DNA of 64,000 nt from the NCBI RefSeq assembly GCF_030145185.1, contig NZ_JAQYWB010000010.1:1-64000 (forward strand), in the 5' to 3' direction. Each line of letters begins with the position of its first letter. The stretch's first letter is position 1. This document shows, in pieces, positions 52,679-60,518 of this stretch. The DNA is from Desulfoluna sp. GTDB taxonomy: Bacteria > Desulfobacterota > Desulfobacteria > Desulfobacterales > Desulfolunaceae. The notes under the pieces are model-generated. The model was not told the origin of the DNA. It was given only the letters and a program-made list of their open reading frames with translations, and made no database searches. A program made the position numbers and the translations under genes.

Positions 52679-53626
52679 ATGGACGTATCCGAGCCCATCG
52701 CCGCTCTCTCCGCGCTGTATCACGGCGTACTCCGGAAAGAGGAACCCATGGCCCGCCACACCTCCTTCAGGCTGGGCGGGCCCTGTGATCTCTATCTGGA
52801 GCCCGAGAGCCTGGACGATCTGCGCATTGCCGTGGCTTTCCTGACCCAGCAGGGCGTGCCCCTGACCGTGGTAGGAGACGGCACCAACCTCCTTGTCAGA
52901 GACGGCGGGATCCAGGGAACGGTCCTCTCTCTGGGCACAATGGACTCGGCCATCGAAGAAGACAGGCAAAAAAACAGTGTTTTCCTAACGGTCCCGGCTG
53001 GAGTCAAAACCCAGCACCTCTGCCGATTTGCGGCCGTCAAAGGCCTCTTGGGACTTAATTTTGCCACCGGCATCCCGGGGACCGTGGGCGGGGCACTGGC
53101 CATGAACGCAGGAACTGATATCGGAGCCTTTGGAGACATCATCGAGAGCCTGATGGTCATTGACCCTGTCGGCACAGTCCGAACCGTCTCACGGGACGAG
53201 ATTGACATCGCGTACCGTCACCTGGCCATCGATGGGAAAACCCGAAAAGATGAGGGATTCCCCATCATCTTCTCGGCGCGGCTCCGCCTGAAGGCAGGGG
53301 ACCGAGAAACCCTGATGACGCAGCGGGAATCGCTCCTGTGCCGACGCAAATCAAGCCAACCGGTGGGACTTGCCAGCGCCGGGTGCTATTTCAAAAATCC
53401 GCCCGCAGGCCCCCCGGCAGGACAGTTAATCGACTCCCTCGGGCTGAAAGGCGAAGCCGAAGGGGGAGCCCAGGTCTCCGAGCTTCACGCCAACTACCTG
53501 GTAAACACGGGCAAGGCCACCACGGCTGAGGTTCTCATGCTGGCGGCACGCATCAAAGAACGGGTCCAACAGACCCACGGCATTCAACTGGAAGAAGAGG
53601 TGACCCTTGTCGGCAGGGAAACGTAA
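52679..53626 (+). CDS. murB: UDP-N-acetylenolpyruvoylglucosamine reductase
   Basis: 315 residues. RHTSFRLGGPCDLYLEPESL and VVGDGTNLLVRDGG bind FAD, ATGIPGTVGGALAMNAG is the central motif, and SAGCYFKNPPAG has the catalytic-loop layout of type I MurB with Cys in the place of the usual Ser (proton donor). The Cys is seen in this sequence; its effect is not known. It occupies the slot where E. coli has ddlB. Confidence 0.92.
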   Translation: MDVSEPIAALSALYHGVLRKEEPMARHTSFRLGGPCDLYLEPESLDDLRIAVAFLTQQGVPLTVVGDGTNLLVRDGGIQGTVLSLGTMDSAIEEDRQKNSVFLTVPAGVKTQHLCRFAAVKGLLGLNFATGIPGTVGGALAMNAGTDIGAFGDIIESLMVIDPVGTVRTVSRDEIDIAYRHLAIDGKTRKDEGFPIIFSARLRLKAGDRETLMTQRESLLCRRKSSQPVGLASAGCYFKNPPAGPPAGQLIDSLGLKGEAEGGAQVSELHANYLVNTGKATTAEVLMLAARIKERVQQTHGIQLEEEVTLVGRET

Positions 53627-54449
53627 ACCAGCCAAAAAGAACCGCTTCGTCGAATCCGAAGCGGTGAGCCTGGAGAGGCGGCGCCGAAGACGGGGTTCGC
53701 TTCTCTTCGGGACGAGTCTTCTCGCCATGGCAGGCGTTTGCAGCGCCCTGTGCGTGCTGACTTATGCGTGGCTGACCCAGACCCCTCTTTTTCAGACACG
53801 GTTCGTCATCGTCTCGGGGAATCGTGCCGTAAGCCACAGCGAGATCCTGGATACCGCCAGTATCCAGAATGGAGACAACATTTTCGGCATCAATCTGGAT
53901 GTGGCCCGAACGCGCCTTTCCGCCCACCCATGGATCGACACGGCGGCTATCACCCGGGAATTTCCCAACCGCATCATTATCCGGGTGACGGAACATACAC
54001 CCGTCGCCCTGGCAGAAATTGGCCATTCGTACCTGATCAACACCCGGGGAGAAATCTTTGACAAGAGCAAAGATGCGTTCAAAACCCTTCCCGTTATCCT
54101 GGGGCTAACCCGTGGCAGCCTGCCTCTTTCTGGCTTGCACACTCCGGGGCGCGCCAACAGCCCGGTACATAAGGCCGTTTTGGAACTCATTCCCCTGCTG
54201 AGCTCTCTGGCCAAAAAAAAGGGGCGGTTTTCTGTAACCGGGGCCGTGACTGACCCCAAAACCGGCGTTCGCCTGCTCACGGAAGGGGCAACCCGCCGCA
54301 TCGATTTGGGATTCGGCGACTACGACAATAAAATAAAACGGGTAAACGAACTCTTTGCCCTGCTTGAAAAAAAAATAAACCTTATCGCTGTCGCGTCGAT
54401 TGACGTAAGTGACATAAACAGCGTTGTCATCAAACCGGCGAAAAGTTAA
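53607..54449 (+). CDS. ftsQ: Cell division protein FtsQ
   Basis: 280 residues, bitopic: a basic tail (LERRRRRRGS), one helix (LLFGTSLLAMAGVCSALCVL), then a POTRA domain (FQTRFVIVSGNRAVSHSEILD…NIFGINLDVARTRLSAHPWI) and the FtsQ beta domain. It starts at TTG with GAGGTG 4 nt upstream and overlaps murB by 20 bp. It recruits FtsLB to the divisome. Confidence 0.9.
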   Translation: MSAGKRKPAKKNRFVESEAVSLERRRRRRGSLLFGTSLLAMAGVCSALCVLTYAWLTQTPLFQTRFVIVSGNRAVSHSEILDTASIQNGDNIFGINLDVARTRLSAHPWIDTAAITREFPNRIIIRVTEHTPVALAEIGHSYLINTRGEIFDKSKDAFKTLPVILGLTRGSLPLSGLHTPGRANSPVHKAVLELIPLLSSLAKKKGRFSVTGAVTDPKTGVRLLTEGATRRIDLGFGDYDNKIKRVNELFALLEKKINLIAVASIDVSDINSVVIKPAKS

Positions 54450-54461
54450 AGGAGGATGCCC

Positions 54462-55688
54462 ATGCAGGCACATGAAGATATTATTGTCGGCCTTGATATA
54501 GGCACAACAAAGATCTGTGCTGTCGTCGGAGAACGATCCGGAGGCGAGGTCAACATCATCGGCACAGGCACCCACCCTTCCATCGGACTCAACAAAGGGG
54601 TGGTCATCGACATCGAGGCAACCGTCGACTCCATCAAAAAAGCGGTGGAAGAAGCGGAACTCATGGCCGGTTGTGAAATTTCCTCCGTCTATGCCGGTAT
54701 CGCCGGGGGCCACATCACCAGCCTCAACAGCCACGGGGTCATCGCCATCAAAGGGCGTGAGGTGACCCAGGACGATGTGGACCGTGTCATCGAAGCCGCC
54801 AAGGCGGTCTCCATCCCCATGGACCGTGAGGTCATCCATGTGCTCCCCCAGGAGTATATTGTCGACGACCAAAAGGGAGTCCACAACCCCATCGGCATGA
54901 CCGGCGTCCGGCTGGAAGCCAAAGTGCACATCGTCGTAGGTGCCGCATCATCGGCCCACAACATCATCAAATGTGCCAACAAAGCTGGGCTTGACGTCAA
55001 CGACGTGGTTCTGGAATCCCTGGCCTCCGGTGCCGCCGTCCTTACCGACGAAGAGCGGGATTTAGGCACAGCCCTGATCGACATCGGGGGAGGCACCACG
55101 GATCTGGCCATTTTCTCCGGCGGCAACATCCAGCACACCTTCGTTCTGGCCATCGGCGGGCTGCAGCTCACCAACGATATCTCTATCGGACTGCGGGCGA
55201 GCAAAAACGACGCCGAAAAGATCAAGGTCAAATACGGCACCTGCCTCTCCAGCGCCGTTGACCCCACGGAGACCATCGAGGTGCCCGGCATGGGGGGGCG
55301 CGATCCGCGCAGCATGCCCCGCCAGGTACTCGGAGAAATCCTGGAACCTCGGGTCGAAGAAATCTGTGCCCTGGTCAAGCGGGAGATTTTTAGAGCAGGC
55401 CTTGAAAACCAGATCGCCTCCGGAATCGTCCTCACCGGTGGGTCGTCCCTCTTGGACGGCATGAACGATGTGGCCGAAGCAATTTTTGACTTGCCCACCC
55501 GCCGTGGCAAACCACGCCAAATCGGCGGACTTGTGGACATTGTCAGCAACCCCATGTACGCCACCGGCGTGGGGCTGGTACTCTACGGAGCAAAAAATCA
55601 GGTGGAGAAAAAGTTCCGAATCCGGGACGAAAACATCTTTCACAGGGTCACCGCCCGCATGAAAAAATGGTTTTCTGACGTGGTGTAG
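54462..55688 (+). CDS. ftsA: Cell division protein FtsA
   Basis: 408-residue actin-like ATPase that tethers FtsZ to the membrane. IIVGLDIGTTKICAVVGE (phosphate 1), ALIDIGGGTTDLAIF (phosphate 2) and GIVLTGGSSLLDGM are seen, and the C-terminal amphipathic helix is RVTARMKKWFSDV. The start at 54462 was chosen because GGAGG lies 6 nt upstream; the ATG at 54456 directly abuts that site. Confidence 0.95.
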   Translation: MQAHEDIIVGLDIGTTKICAVVGERSGGEVNIIGTGTHPSIGLNKGVVIDIEATVDSIKKAVEEAELMAGCEISSVYAGIAGGHITSLNSHGVIAIKGREVTQDDVDRVIEAAKAVSIPMDREVIHVLPQEYIVDDQKGVHNPIGMTGVRLEAKVHIVVGAASSAHNIIKCANKAGLDVNDVVLESLASGAAVLTDEERDLGTALIDIGGGTTDLAIFSGGNIQHTFVLAIGGLQLTNDISIGLRASKNDAEKIKVKYGTCLSSAVDPTETIEVPGMGGRDPRSMPRQVLGEILEPRVEEICALVKREIFRAGLENQIASGIVLTGGSSLLDGMNDVAEAIFDLPTRRGKPRQIGGLVDIVSNPMYATGVGLVLYGAKNQVEKKFRIRDENIFHRVTARMKKWFSDVV

Positions 55689-55859
55689 GGAGGCGTCTCC
55701 GCCCAGTAAACGGGCGGTCATCCATACATCCGTCTGACAAGACGAGGGGATTAACCGACCTGTCGAACAGGGGCTCATCGGGCGTTGGTGAGGCATCCAT
55801 TCCGACAGGACACAGCCAAGGGATCAAAAACCGATTATGAATTTGAGTGGAGGTGGGAT

Positions 55860-57065
55860 ATGAGTTTTTCTTTTGTAGACAGTGACAAGTCAGCAAAAAT
55901 CAAAGTCATTGGAGTCGGGGGAGCCGGAAGCAACGCGGTCAATAACATGATCGAAGCGAATCTTCATGGCGTAAAATTTATTGTGGCCAACACCGATGCA
56001 CAGGCTCTGGAGAACTCCCGGGCCGAAGTGAAACTTCAGATCGGCGGCAAGCTCACCGAAGGCCTCGGTGCTGGTGCCAACCCCGAACTGGGCAAACAGG
56101 CCGCCCTTGAGAATGTGGACGCCATCCGTACCGCGATCCAGGACAGCCACATGGTCTTTATCACCGCCGGGTTGGGCGGTGGCACCGGCACCGGAGCCGC
56201 CCCTGTTGTGGCCCAGATCTGCAAGGAGCTGGAGATTCTCACCGTTGCGGTGGTAACACGCCCCTTCTCCTTTGAAGGCAAAAAAAGGGCGCGCCAGGCC
56301 GATCTCGGTCTTGAGGAACTTCGAAAATACACCGATACGGTCATCACCATTCCCAACGACCGCCTGCGCAGCATCGCTGAGAAAAAAGCGACCATGATCG
56401 ATATGTTCCGAAAAGCCGATGAGATCCTCCACCACTCGGTGAAGGGCATCACGGACCTCATCATGATGCCTGGCCTCGTCAACCTCGACTTTGCCGATGT
56501 TCGCACCACCATGCGCCGTGCTGGCCTCGCCCTGATGGGCATCGGCATCGCCTCCGGTGAAAACCGCGCGAGAGAAGCCGCTCAAAAGGCCATCGCCCAC
56601 CCGCTCCTGGAAGATGTCTCCATCCGCGGCGCCAAAGGCGTGCTCATGAACATCACCAGTGGACCGGACCTCACCCTGGATGAAATGACCGAAGCCTCGG
56701 ATTTCATCCACGATCAGGTGGGCGAAGAAGCCGAGATCATCTGGGGGCAGGCCATCGATGAAGAGATCGGAAACGAGATGCGGATCACCGTCATCGCCAC
56801 CGGTATCGGAGAGACCGCAGAGCCCGCGTCCGTGAATCTGCCCAAACGCACCCTCGACTCCATCGAGAAACGGGGCAAGGTCCGCGACCTCACTTTCAAT
56901 GAGCTGGAACTTAACACACACGCTCTGGATGAACCGGCCTACGTCCGTCACAATATTCCCGTGGGCAGCACCCGAGGAACCTCCGTGGCAACTGCCGCCG
57001 GCCTCACCATCAACGCCGAAGAGGATCTGGACATCCCGACGTTCCTTAGAAAAAAAGCCGACTGA
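55860..57065 (+). CDS. ftsZ: Cell division GTPase FtsZ
   Basis: 401-residue tubulin-like GTPase. IKVIGVGGAGSNAVNNM opens the core, the T-loop GLGGGTGTGAAPV lies near residue 104, NLDFADVRTTM follows, and the C-terminal binding peptide is DLDIPTFLRKKAD. The start has GGAGG with a GTGGGAT spacer. A 171-bp gap to ftsA may hold an ftsZ promoter, as is common. Last dcw gene. Confidence 0.96.
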   Translation: MSFSFVDSDKSAKIKVIGVGGAGSNAVNNMIEANLHGVKFIVANTDAQALENSRAEVKLQIGGKLTEGLGAGANPELGKQAALENVDAIRTAIQDSHMVFITAGLGGGTGTGAAPVVAQICKELEILTVAVVTRPFSFEGKKRARQADLGLEELRKYTDTVITIPNDRLRSIAEKKATMIDMFRKADEILHHSVKGITDLIMMPGLVNLDFADVRTTMRRAGLALMGIGIASGENRAREAAQKAIAHPLLEDVSIRGAKGVLMNITSGPDLTLDEMTEASDFIHDQVGEEAEIIWGQAIDEEIGNEMRITVIATGIGETAEPASVNLPKRTLDSIEKRGKVRDLTFNELELNTHALDEPAYVRHNIPVGSTRGTSVATAAGLTINAEEDLDIPTFLRKKAD

Positions 57066-57697
57066 CCCTTGCCATCCGATGACACCCTCGGGGTTCACCC
57101 CACCCCGTGACGGACCACTGGGAAATTCGCCCCCCCACGACAGGACTCCTGTTGCCCATCCGCCTTCTGCTGATGACGCAGGCAACCTGGCCGAGATTTG
57201 GGGGCCGTCGACTTCCTTTTTCCACCCTGCCGCCTAGCGGTATGGTCCCTTTCTGCAGTCCCAACGCCAGAGGAGAGTCCCACCCTCCTCAGACTGCAGG
57301 AAGGTTCCCAGGTTTTAAAGGCGTTGTTTCACACCCATTTCCATGCTATTTTTCTTACACTTGTGCATGGGGTACATTCCCGAAACCCATCCTGGATCTC
57401 ATCTGTTACCGTGCACACTGACTGCCTGCCCGTTATCTGAGTCACCGCATCCTGGTTTCATGAAAAATGCCCAAAACCCGCCGTGTTGTCCCGACGGCCT
57501 CAGCCAAAGCGGCACGCCACCAGAGCCCCTATTCACCTGCCGCACCCGTAACGCCCCATGGCCTCGGTCACCCGGATAAGAAGCCCGTGTTCTGCAGGTC
57601 TTTGTTCGTTACCAGTACAAAACTTTGATTTTTACCCCTGCCAGCCATTCAATGCTATTCTCCCTGGTTTTAAATACTGGACCCATCGGAGCATGGA
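57066..57697. other. 630-bp gene-free stretch after ftsZ
   Basis: No family A-C repeats and no gene that I can support. It contains a long-stem structure at 57248-57304 and the shared words CATGCTATT/ATGCTATT and GGTTTTAAA near 57315-57350 and 57650-57670. No intrinsic terminator for ftsZ is obvious. Confidence 0.6.
57248..57304. other. Candidate structured RNA or DNA hairpin after ftsZ
   Basis: CCTTTCTGCAGTC pairs over 13 bp (one G-U) with GACTGCAGGAAGG, and inside it GAGGAG pairs with CTCCTC. No T-run follows, so it is not a plain terminator. I do not recognise the family. Confidence 0.5.
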
Positions 57698-58096
57698 ATG
57701 GCACGACATATGGAATCGGCGGGCTGCGATATCGAACGCCCCGCAACCTGGAAACGTTTTACCCCAAAACTCTGCACAGACTGCAAGGCTCTCTGCTGCT
57801 ATCTCATCGTCGAGGTGACCGCAGAGGATCTTATCCGCCTCGGCATCACCGATGAAGACGAAGTGGCCTTTGATATGAAAAACCTCGTGAAACGACTGAA
57901 AAAAGAGGGGCTCATCACACGCTGCAACATCTCCAAAGGCAAATTCACTCTGGCCACACGTAAAACCGGGGGATGCTGCTTTCTGGACGCTGAAAACCGA
58001 TGCAGCGTCTACGAGGACCGACCCGAGGTGTGCCGACAGCATCCGACCCGGCTCTCTCCTCGCCTGGGATACTGTCCCTGGTCACCGGCCCATTGA
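57698..58096 (+). CDS. YkgJ-family cysteine cluster protein
   Basis: 132 residues. CTDCKALCCYLIVEV, then GGCCFLDAENRCSVYEDRPEVCRQHP, is the CxxxCxxCC-type pattern of the YkgJ family, thought to bind a Zn or FeS centre; the function is unknown. GGAG lies 6 nt before the start. It is separated by 200 bp from the znuC-like gene and may or may not be cotranscribed. Confidence 0.82.
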   Translation: MARHMESAGCDIERPATWKRFTPKLCTDCKALCCYLIVEVTAEDLIRLGITDEDEVAFDMKNLVKRLKKEGLITRCNISKGKFTLATRKTGGCCFLDAENRCSVYEDRPEVCRQHPTRLSPRLGYCPWSPAH

Positions 58097-58308
58097 GCCG
58101 AAAAGCTCACCACCGGTTCTCAGCGGAGTTCATAGCCCCTTTCTCCCTTGCCGTTGCATTCCGGAAAGGAAAGGAGTATGCATACGGAAATATCGCTGAG
58201 AATAAACGCCAGCAATGTTCCCCGTGGAGGCCCACTCCACTTACCCGCTGCGGAGTCATGACCGATCCGGTCACGTCCGCACATTAAAATCATGCACCGG
58301 TGCATCCC
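58097..58308. promoter_or_regulatory. znuC upstream region with palindrome TGACCG-ATC-CGGTCA
   Basis: A perfect 15-bp palindrome (58259-58273) lies 35 bp before the ABC ATPase start. It does not resemble a Fur or Zur box in an obvious way. It is a candidate operator only. Confidence 0.3.
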
Positions 58309-59109
58309 ATGGAAACCGCCATTGCCCTTGAAAACGTCTCCTTTTCCTACACCCGTCATTCCATCCTTGACGGGGTCACCCTCACTGTTCCCAAAGGAGA
58401 CTTTGCCATGGTGGTGGGACCCAATGGCGGGGGAAAGACCACTCTTATCAAGCTGATTTTGGGTCTCCTGACCCCCACAACCGGTCAGGTCCGTATCTTC
58501 GGTAAAAAGCCCAACGCCGCCTGGAACCAGGTCGGCTACATGCCCCAATACACCCACGTGGACATGGCCTTCCCCGTTTCAGTCATGGATGTGGTTCTCA
58601 TGGGTCGACTTCAAAATGGCCGACGCTGGCGTTACACAAAAAATGATCGGGAAGCAGCCTCCCAGGCCCTGTCAGAGGTGGCGCTCATCGAAAAGGCAAA
58701 AATTCCGTTCAGCAACCTCTCCGGTGGTCAGAGGCAACGGGTTCTGATCGCCAGGGCGCTCTGTGGAAACCCCTCCCTTCTGCTCATGGATGAACCCACA
58801 GCCAACGTGGACCCGGCGGCGGAAGCCTCCCTTTTTGAACTCCTCTCCAAGTTGAACAACCGCATGACCATCCTTGTGGTCTCCCATGACCTGGGCTTCG
58901 TGTCCAAGGTGGTCAAGAGCGTTATCTGCGTCAATAAAAAAGTCCAGGTTCATCCCACAAGCAATCTGGACGGCACCCTGATTAACCAGATCTACGGCGG
59001 AGATCTGCGCATGGTGCGTCACGATCACCGTTGCAGCCACGAAGGGCATTGCATCAACGACACCCTCAAATTTCCAACCCCCTTCCTACCCCATCGAAAA
59101 GAGCCATGA
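58309..59109 (+). CDS. znuC: Zinc/manganese ABC transporter ATP-binding protein (ZnuC-like)
   Basis: 266 residues. VGPNGGGKTTLIKLIL (Walker A), NLSGGQRQRVLIARALC (signature) and LLLMDEPTANVDP (Walker B). GYMPQYTHVDMAFPVSVMDVV is typical of the metal-type ATPases (ZnuC, TroB, MntB). The tail is His/Cys-rich (RHDHRCSHEGHC), possibly a metal-sensing or buffering site. ATG at 58309 was taken; an in-frame GTG at 58300 is also possible. No binding protein gene is adjacent. Confidence 0.88.
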   Translation: METAIALENVSFSYTRHSILDGVTLTVPKGDFAMVVGPNGGGKTTLIKLILGLLTPTTGQVRIFGKKPNAAWNQVGYMPQYTHVDMAFPVSVMDVVLMGRLQNGRRWRYTKNDREAASQALSEVALIEKAKIPFSNLSGGQRQRVLIARALCGNPSLLLMDEPTANVDPAAEASLFELLSKLNNRMTILVVSHDLGFVSKVVKSVICVNKKVQVHPTSNLDGTLINQIYGGDLRMVRHDHRCSHEGHCINDTLKFPTPFLPHRKEP

Positions 59110-59957
59110 CTGATTTCTTTCTTGCACTTCTCGACCCCAACAGTGGCTTTCTGCGCCTGGCCCTTGCGGCAGGCACCCTGGCCAGCTTTTCCTTCGGCAT
59201 CATGGGAACCTACGTGGTGACCCGTCGTATCGGCTACCTGGCCGGTGCCATTGCACACTGCGCCTTCGGAGGAATCGGCGCTGCCCTCTACCTCAAAAAC
59301 CGATGGGGAGTCCTCTGGCTTGACCCCATGTACGGAGCCCTGGCAAGCGCCGTCATCGCCGCGATTATCATCGGCCTGGTCAGCATGAAAGCCGGAGAAC
59401 GGGAAGACTCCATCATAGGGGCCCTCTGGGCCGTGGGCATGGCCGCAGGCCTGATCTTCATTGACCTCACCCCCGGATATTTCGAACTCACCAGCTACCT
59501 CTTCGGGGACATTCTCCTCATTGCCCGACAGGATATTATCCTGGTGGCTGTGCTCGATCTTGTGATCATTACCCTGGCCATCGTCTTTCACCCCACCTTT
59601 CAGGCGATCTGCTTTGATGAAGAGTTCGCCACCCTGCGGGGCATCAACACCTCCTTCTTCTATATACTGCTTCTGGTCATGACAGCCGTTACCGTGGTGC
59701 TTCTCGTGCGCCTGGTGGGCGTGATCATGGTCATCGCCATGTTGACCCTGCCCGCTGCCGCCGCATCGACCCTCAGCCGCCGGCTCTCCACCATCATGGT
59801 TCTGTCCATCGCCTTTTCTCTCTTTTTCAACTGGAGCGGCCTGGCCCTGAGCTACACCCTGGACCTCTCTGCAGGACCCGTCATCATCTCCGTGGCAGGC
59901 CTCGTTTACCTGGGGCTTTTAATGCTGCGTCGATGGCTTCCTGCCCGGCAAACATAG
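59106..59957 (+). CDS. znuB: Zinc/manganese ABC transporter permease (ZnuB-like)
   Basis: 283 residues, ABC-3 family permease with 8 or more hydrophobic segments. MGTYVVTRRIGYLAGAIAHC and LTPGYFELTSYLFGDILLI fit, and LRGINTSFFYILLLVMTAVTVV is the family signature region. The ATGA overlap with the ATPase gene shows coupling. The longer frame back to 59031 overlaps the ATPase and was rejected. The solute-binding partner (znuA) lies elsewhere. Confidence 0.88.
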   Translation: MTDFFLALLDPNSGFLRLALAAGTLASFSFGIMGTYVVTRRIGYLAGAIAHCAFGGIGAALYLKNRWGVLWLDPMYGALASAVIAAIIIGLVSMKAGEREDSIIGALWAVGMAAGLIFIDLTPGYFELTSYLFGDILLIARQDIILVAVLDLVIITLAIVFHPTFQAICFDEEFATLRGINTSFFYILLLVMTAVTVVLLVRLVGVIMVIAMLTLPAAAASTLSRRLSTIMVLSIAFSLFFNWSGLALSYTLDLSAGPVIISVAGLVYLGLLMLRRWLPARQT

Positions 59958-59973
59958 TGCCCCCCCCAAAAAA

Positions 59974-60005
59974 AAACGGGAAGAGGCACCCTGCCCTTCC
60001 CGTTT
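59974..60005. terminator. Bidirectional terminator between znuB and the SUI1 gene
   Basis: AAACGGGAAG pairs with CTTCCCGTTT. On the minus strand nine Ts follow, which ends the SUI1 gene; on the plus strand TTT follows. The genes converge. Confidence 0.8.
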
Positions 60006-60029
60006 CAATATGCCCGCCACTCACCGGGT

Positions 60030-60404
60030 TTAGCCCCCCGCCTTCTTAACGGAAAACCCCCTGGCCTTCAGCGCTTCTACCAGCTTATCACGGTGGTCTC
60101 CCTGAATTTCAATGATCCCGTTCTTCACACTCCCCCCGGTTCCGCAAAGCTGCTTGAGCTCTTTTGCCAGCCCTTTCAGGTCCGCCTCGCTGCCGGGAAC
60201 CCCTGTCACCAAACTCATCCCCTTGCCCTTGCGCCCCTTGGTCTCACGCAGAACCCGCACGATACCGTCCGGCTTTGCGGCTGGGACGGCGGAGCCACCC
60301 TTCTTCTTTTTGCAGGTACACCCCTTGACCGGCTTACCACAAGAGGGACAAAGCCTGCCCGTCTCCGTCGAATACACCAGGCGGCTGTTGGAATCTTCTC
60401 TCAT
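60030..60404 (-). CDS. SUI1/YciH-family translation factor
   Basis: 124 residues. An N-terminal zinc-knuckle-like LCPSCGKPVKGCTCKKK is followed by the SUI1 fold: KGRKGKGMSLVTGVPG, LKQLCGTGGSVKNGIIEIQGDHRDKL and GFSVKKAG. This is the bacterial eIF1-like protein (YciH), thought to affect start-site fidelity. The start MREDSN has GGGGGAG 9 nt upstream; an ATG 6 codons earlier overlaps that site. It stands alone, convergent with znuB. Confidence 0.9.
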   Translation of the reverse strand: MREDSNSRLVYSTETGRLCPSCGKPVKGCTCKKKKGGSAVPAAKPDGIVRVLRETKGRKGKGMSLVTGVPGSEADLKGLAKELKQLCGTGGSVKNGIIEIQGDHRDKLVEALKARGFSVKKAGG

Positions 60405-60518
60405 CGTCTTTTTCTCCCCCATTATCTATCCATCTCCAACCCGGCCCTGCAGAGATAGCCTGCCGGGCCACCTTGGGGTCATAGCATAAAATCAGATGAA
60501 AGGCGAAAGGGTGCCCCG

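Noticed and set aside
55890-57185. 431-codon antisense frame over ftsZ
   Set aside because: Shadow of ftsZ; no motifs and a Gly/His-rich composition typical of antisense reading.
57248-57304. Resemblance of GAGGAGAGTCC to the RNase P RNA P4 strand
   Set aside because: The other conserved RNase P segments are not found on either side, so the match is too short to use.
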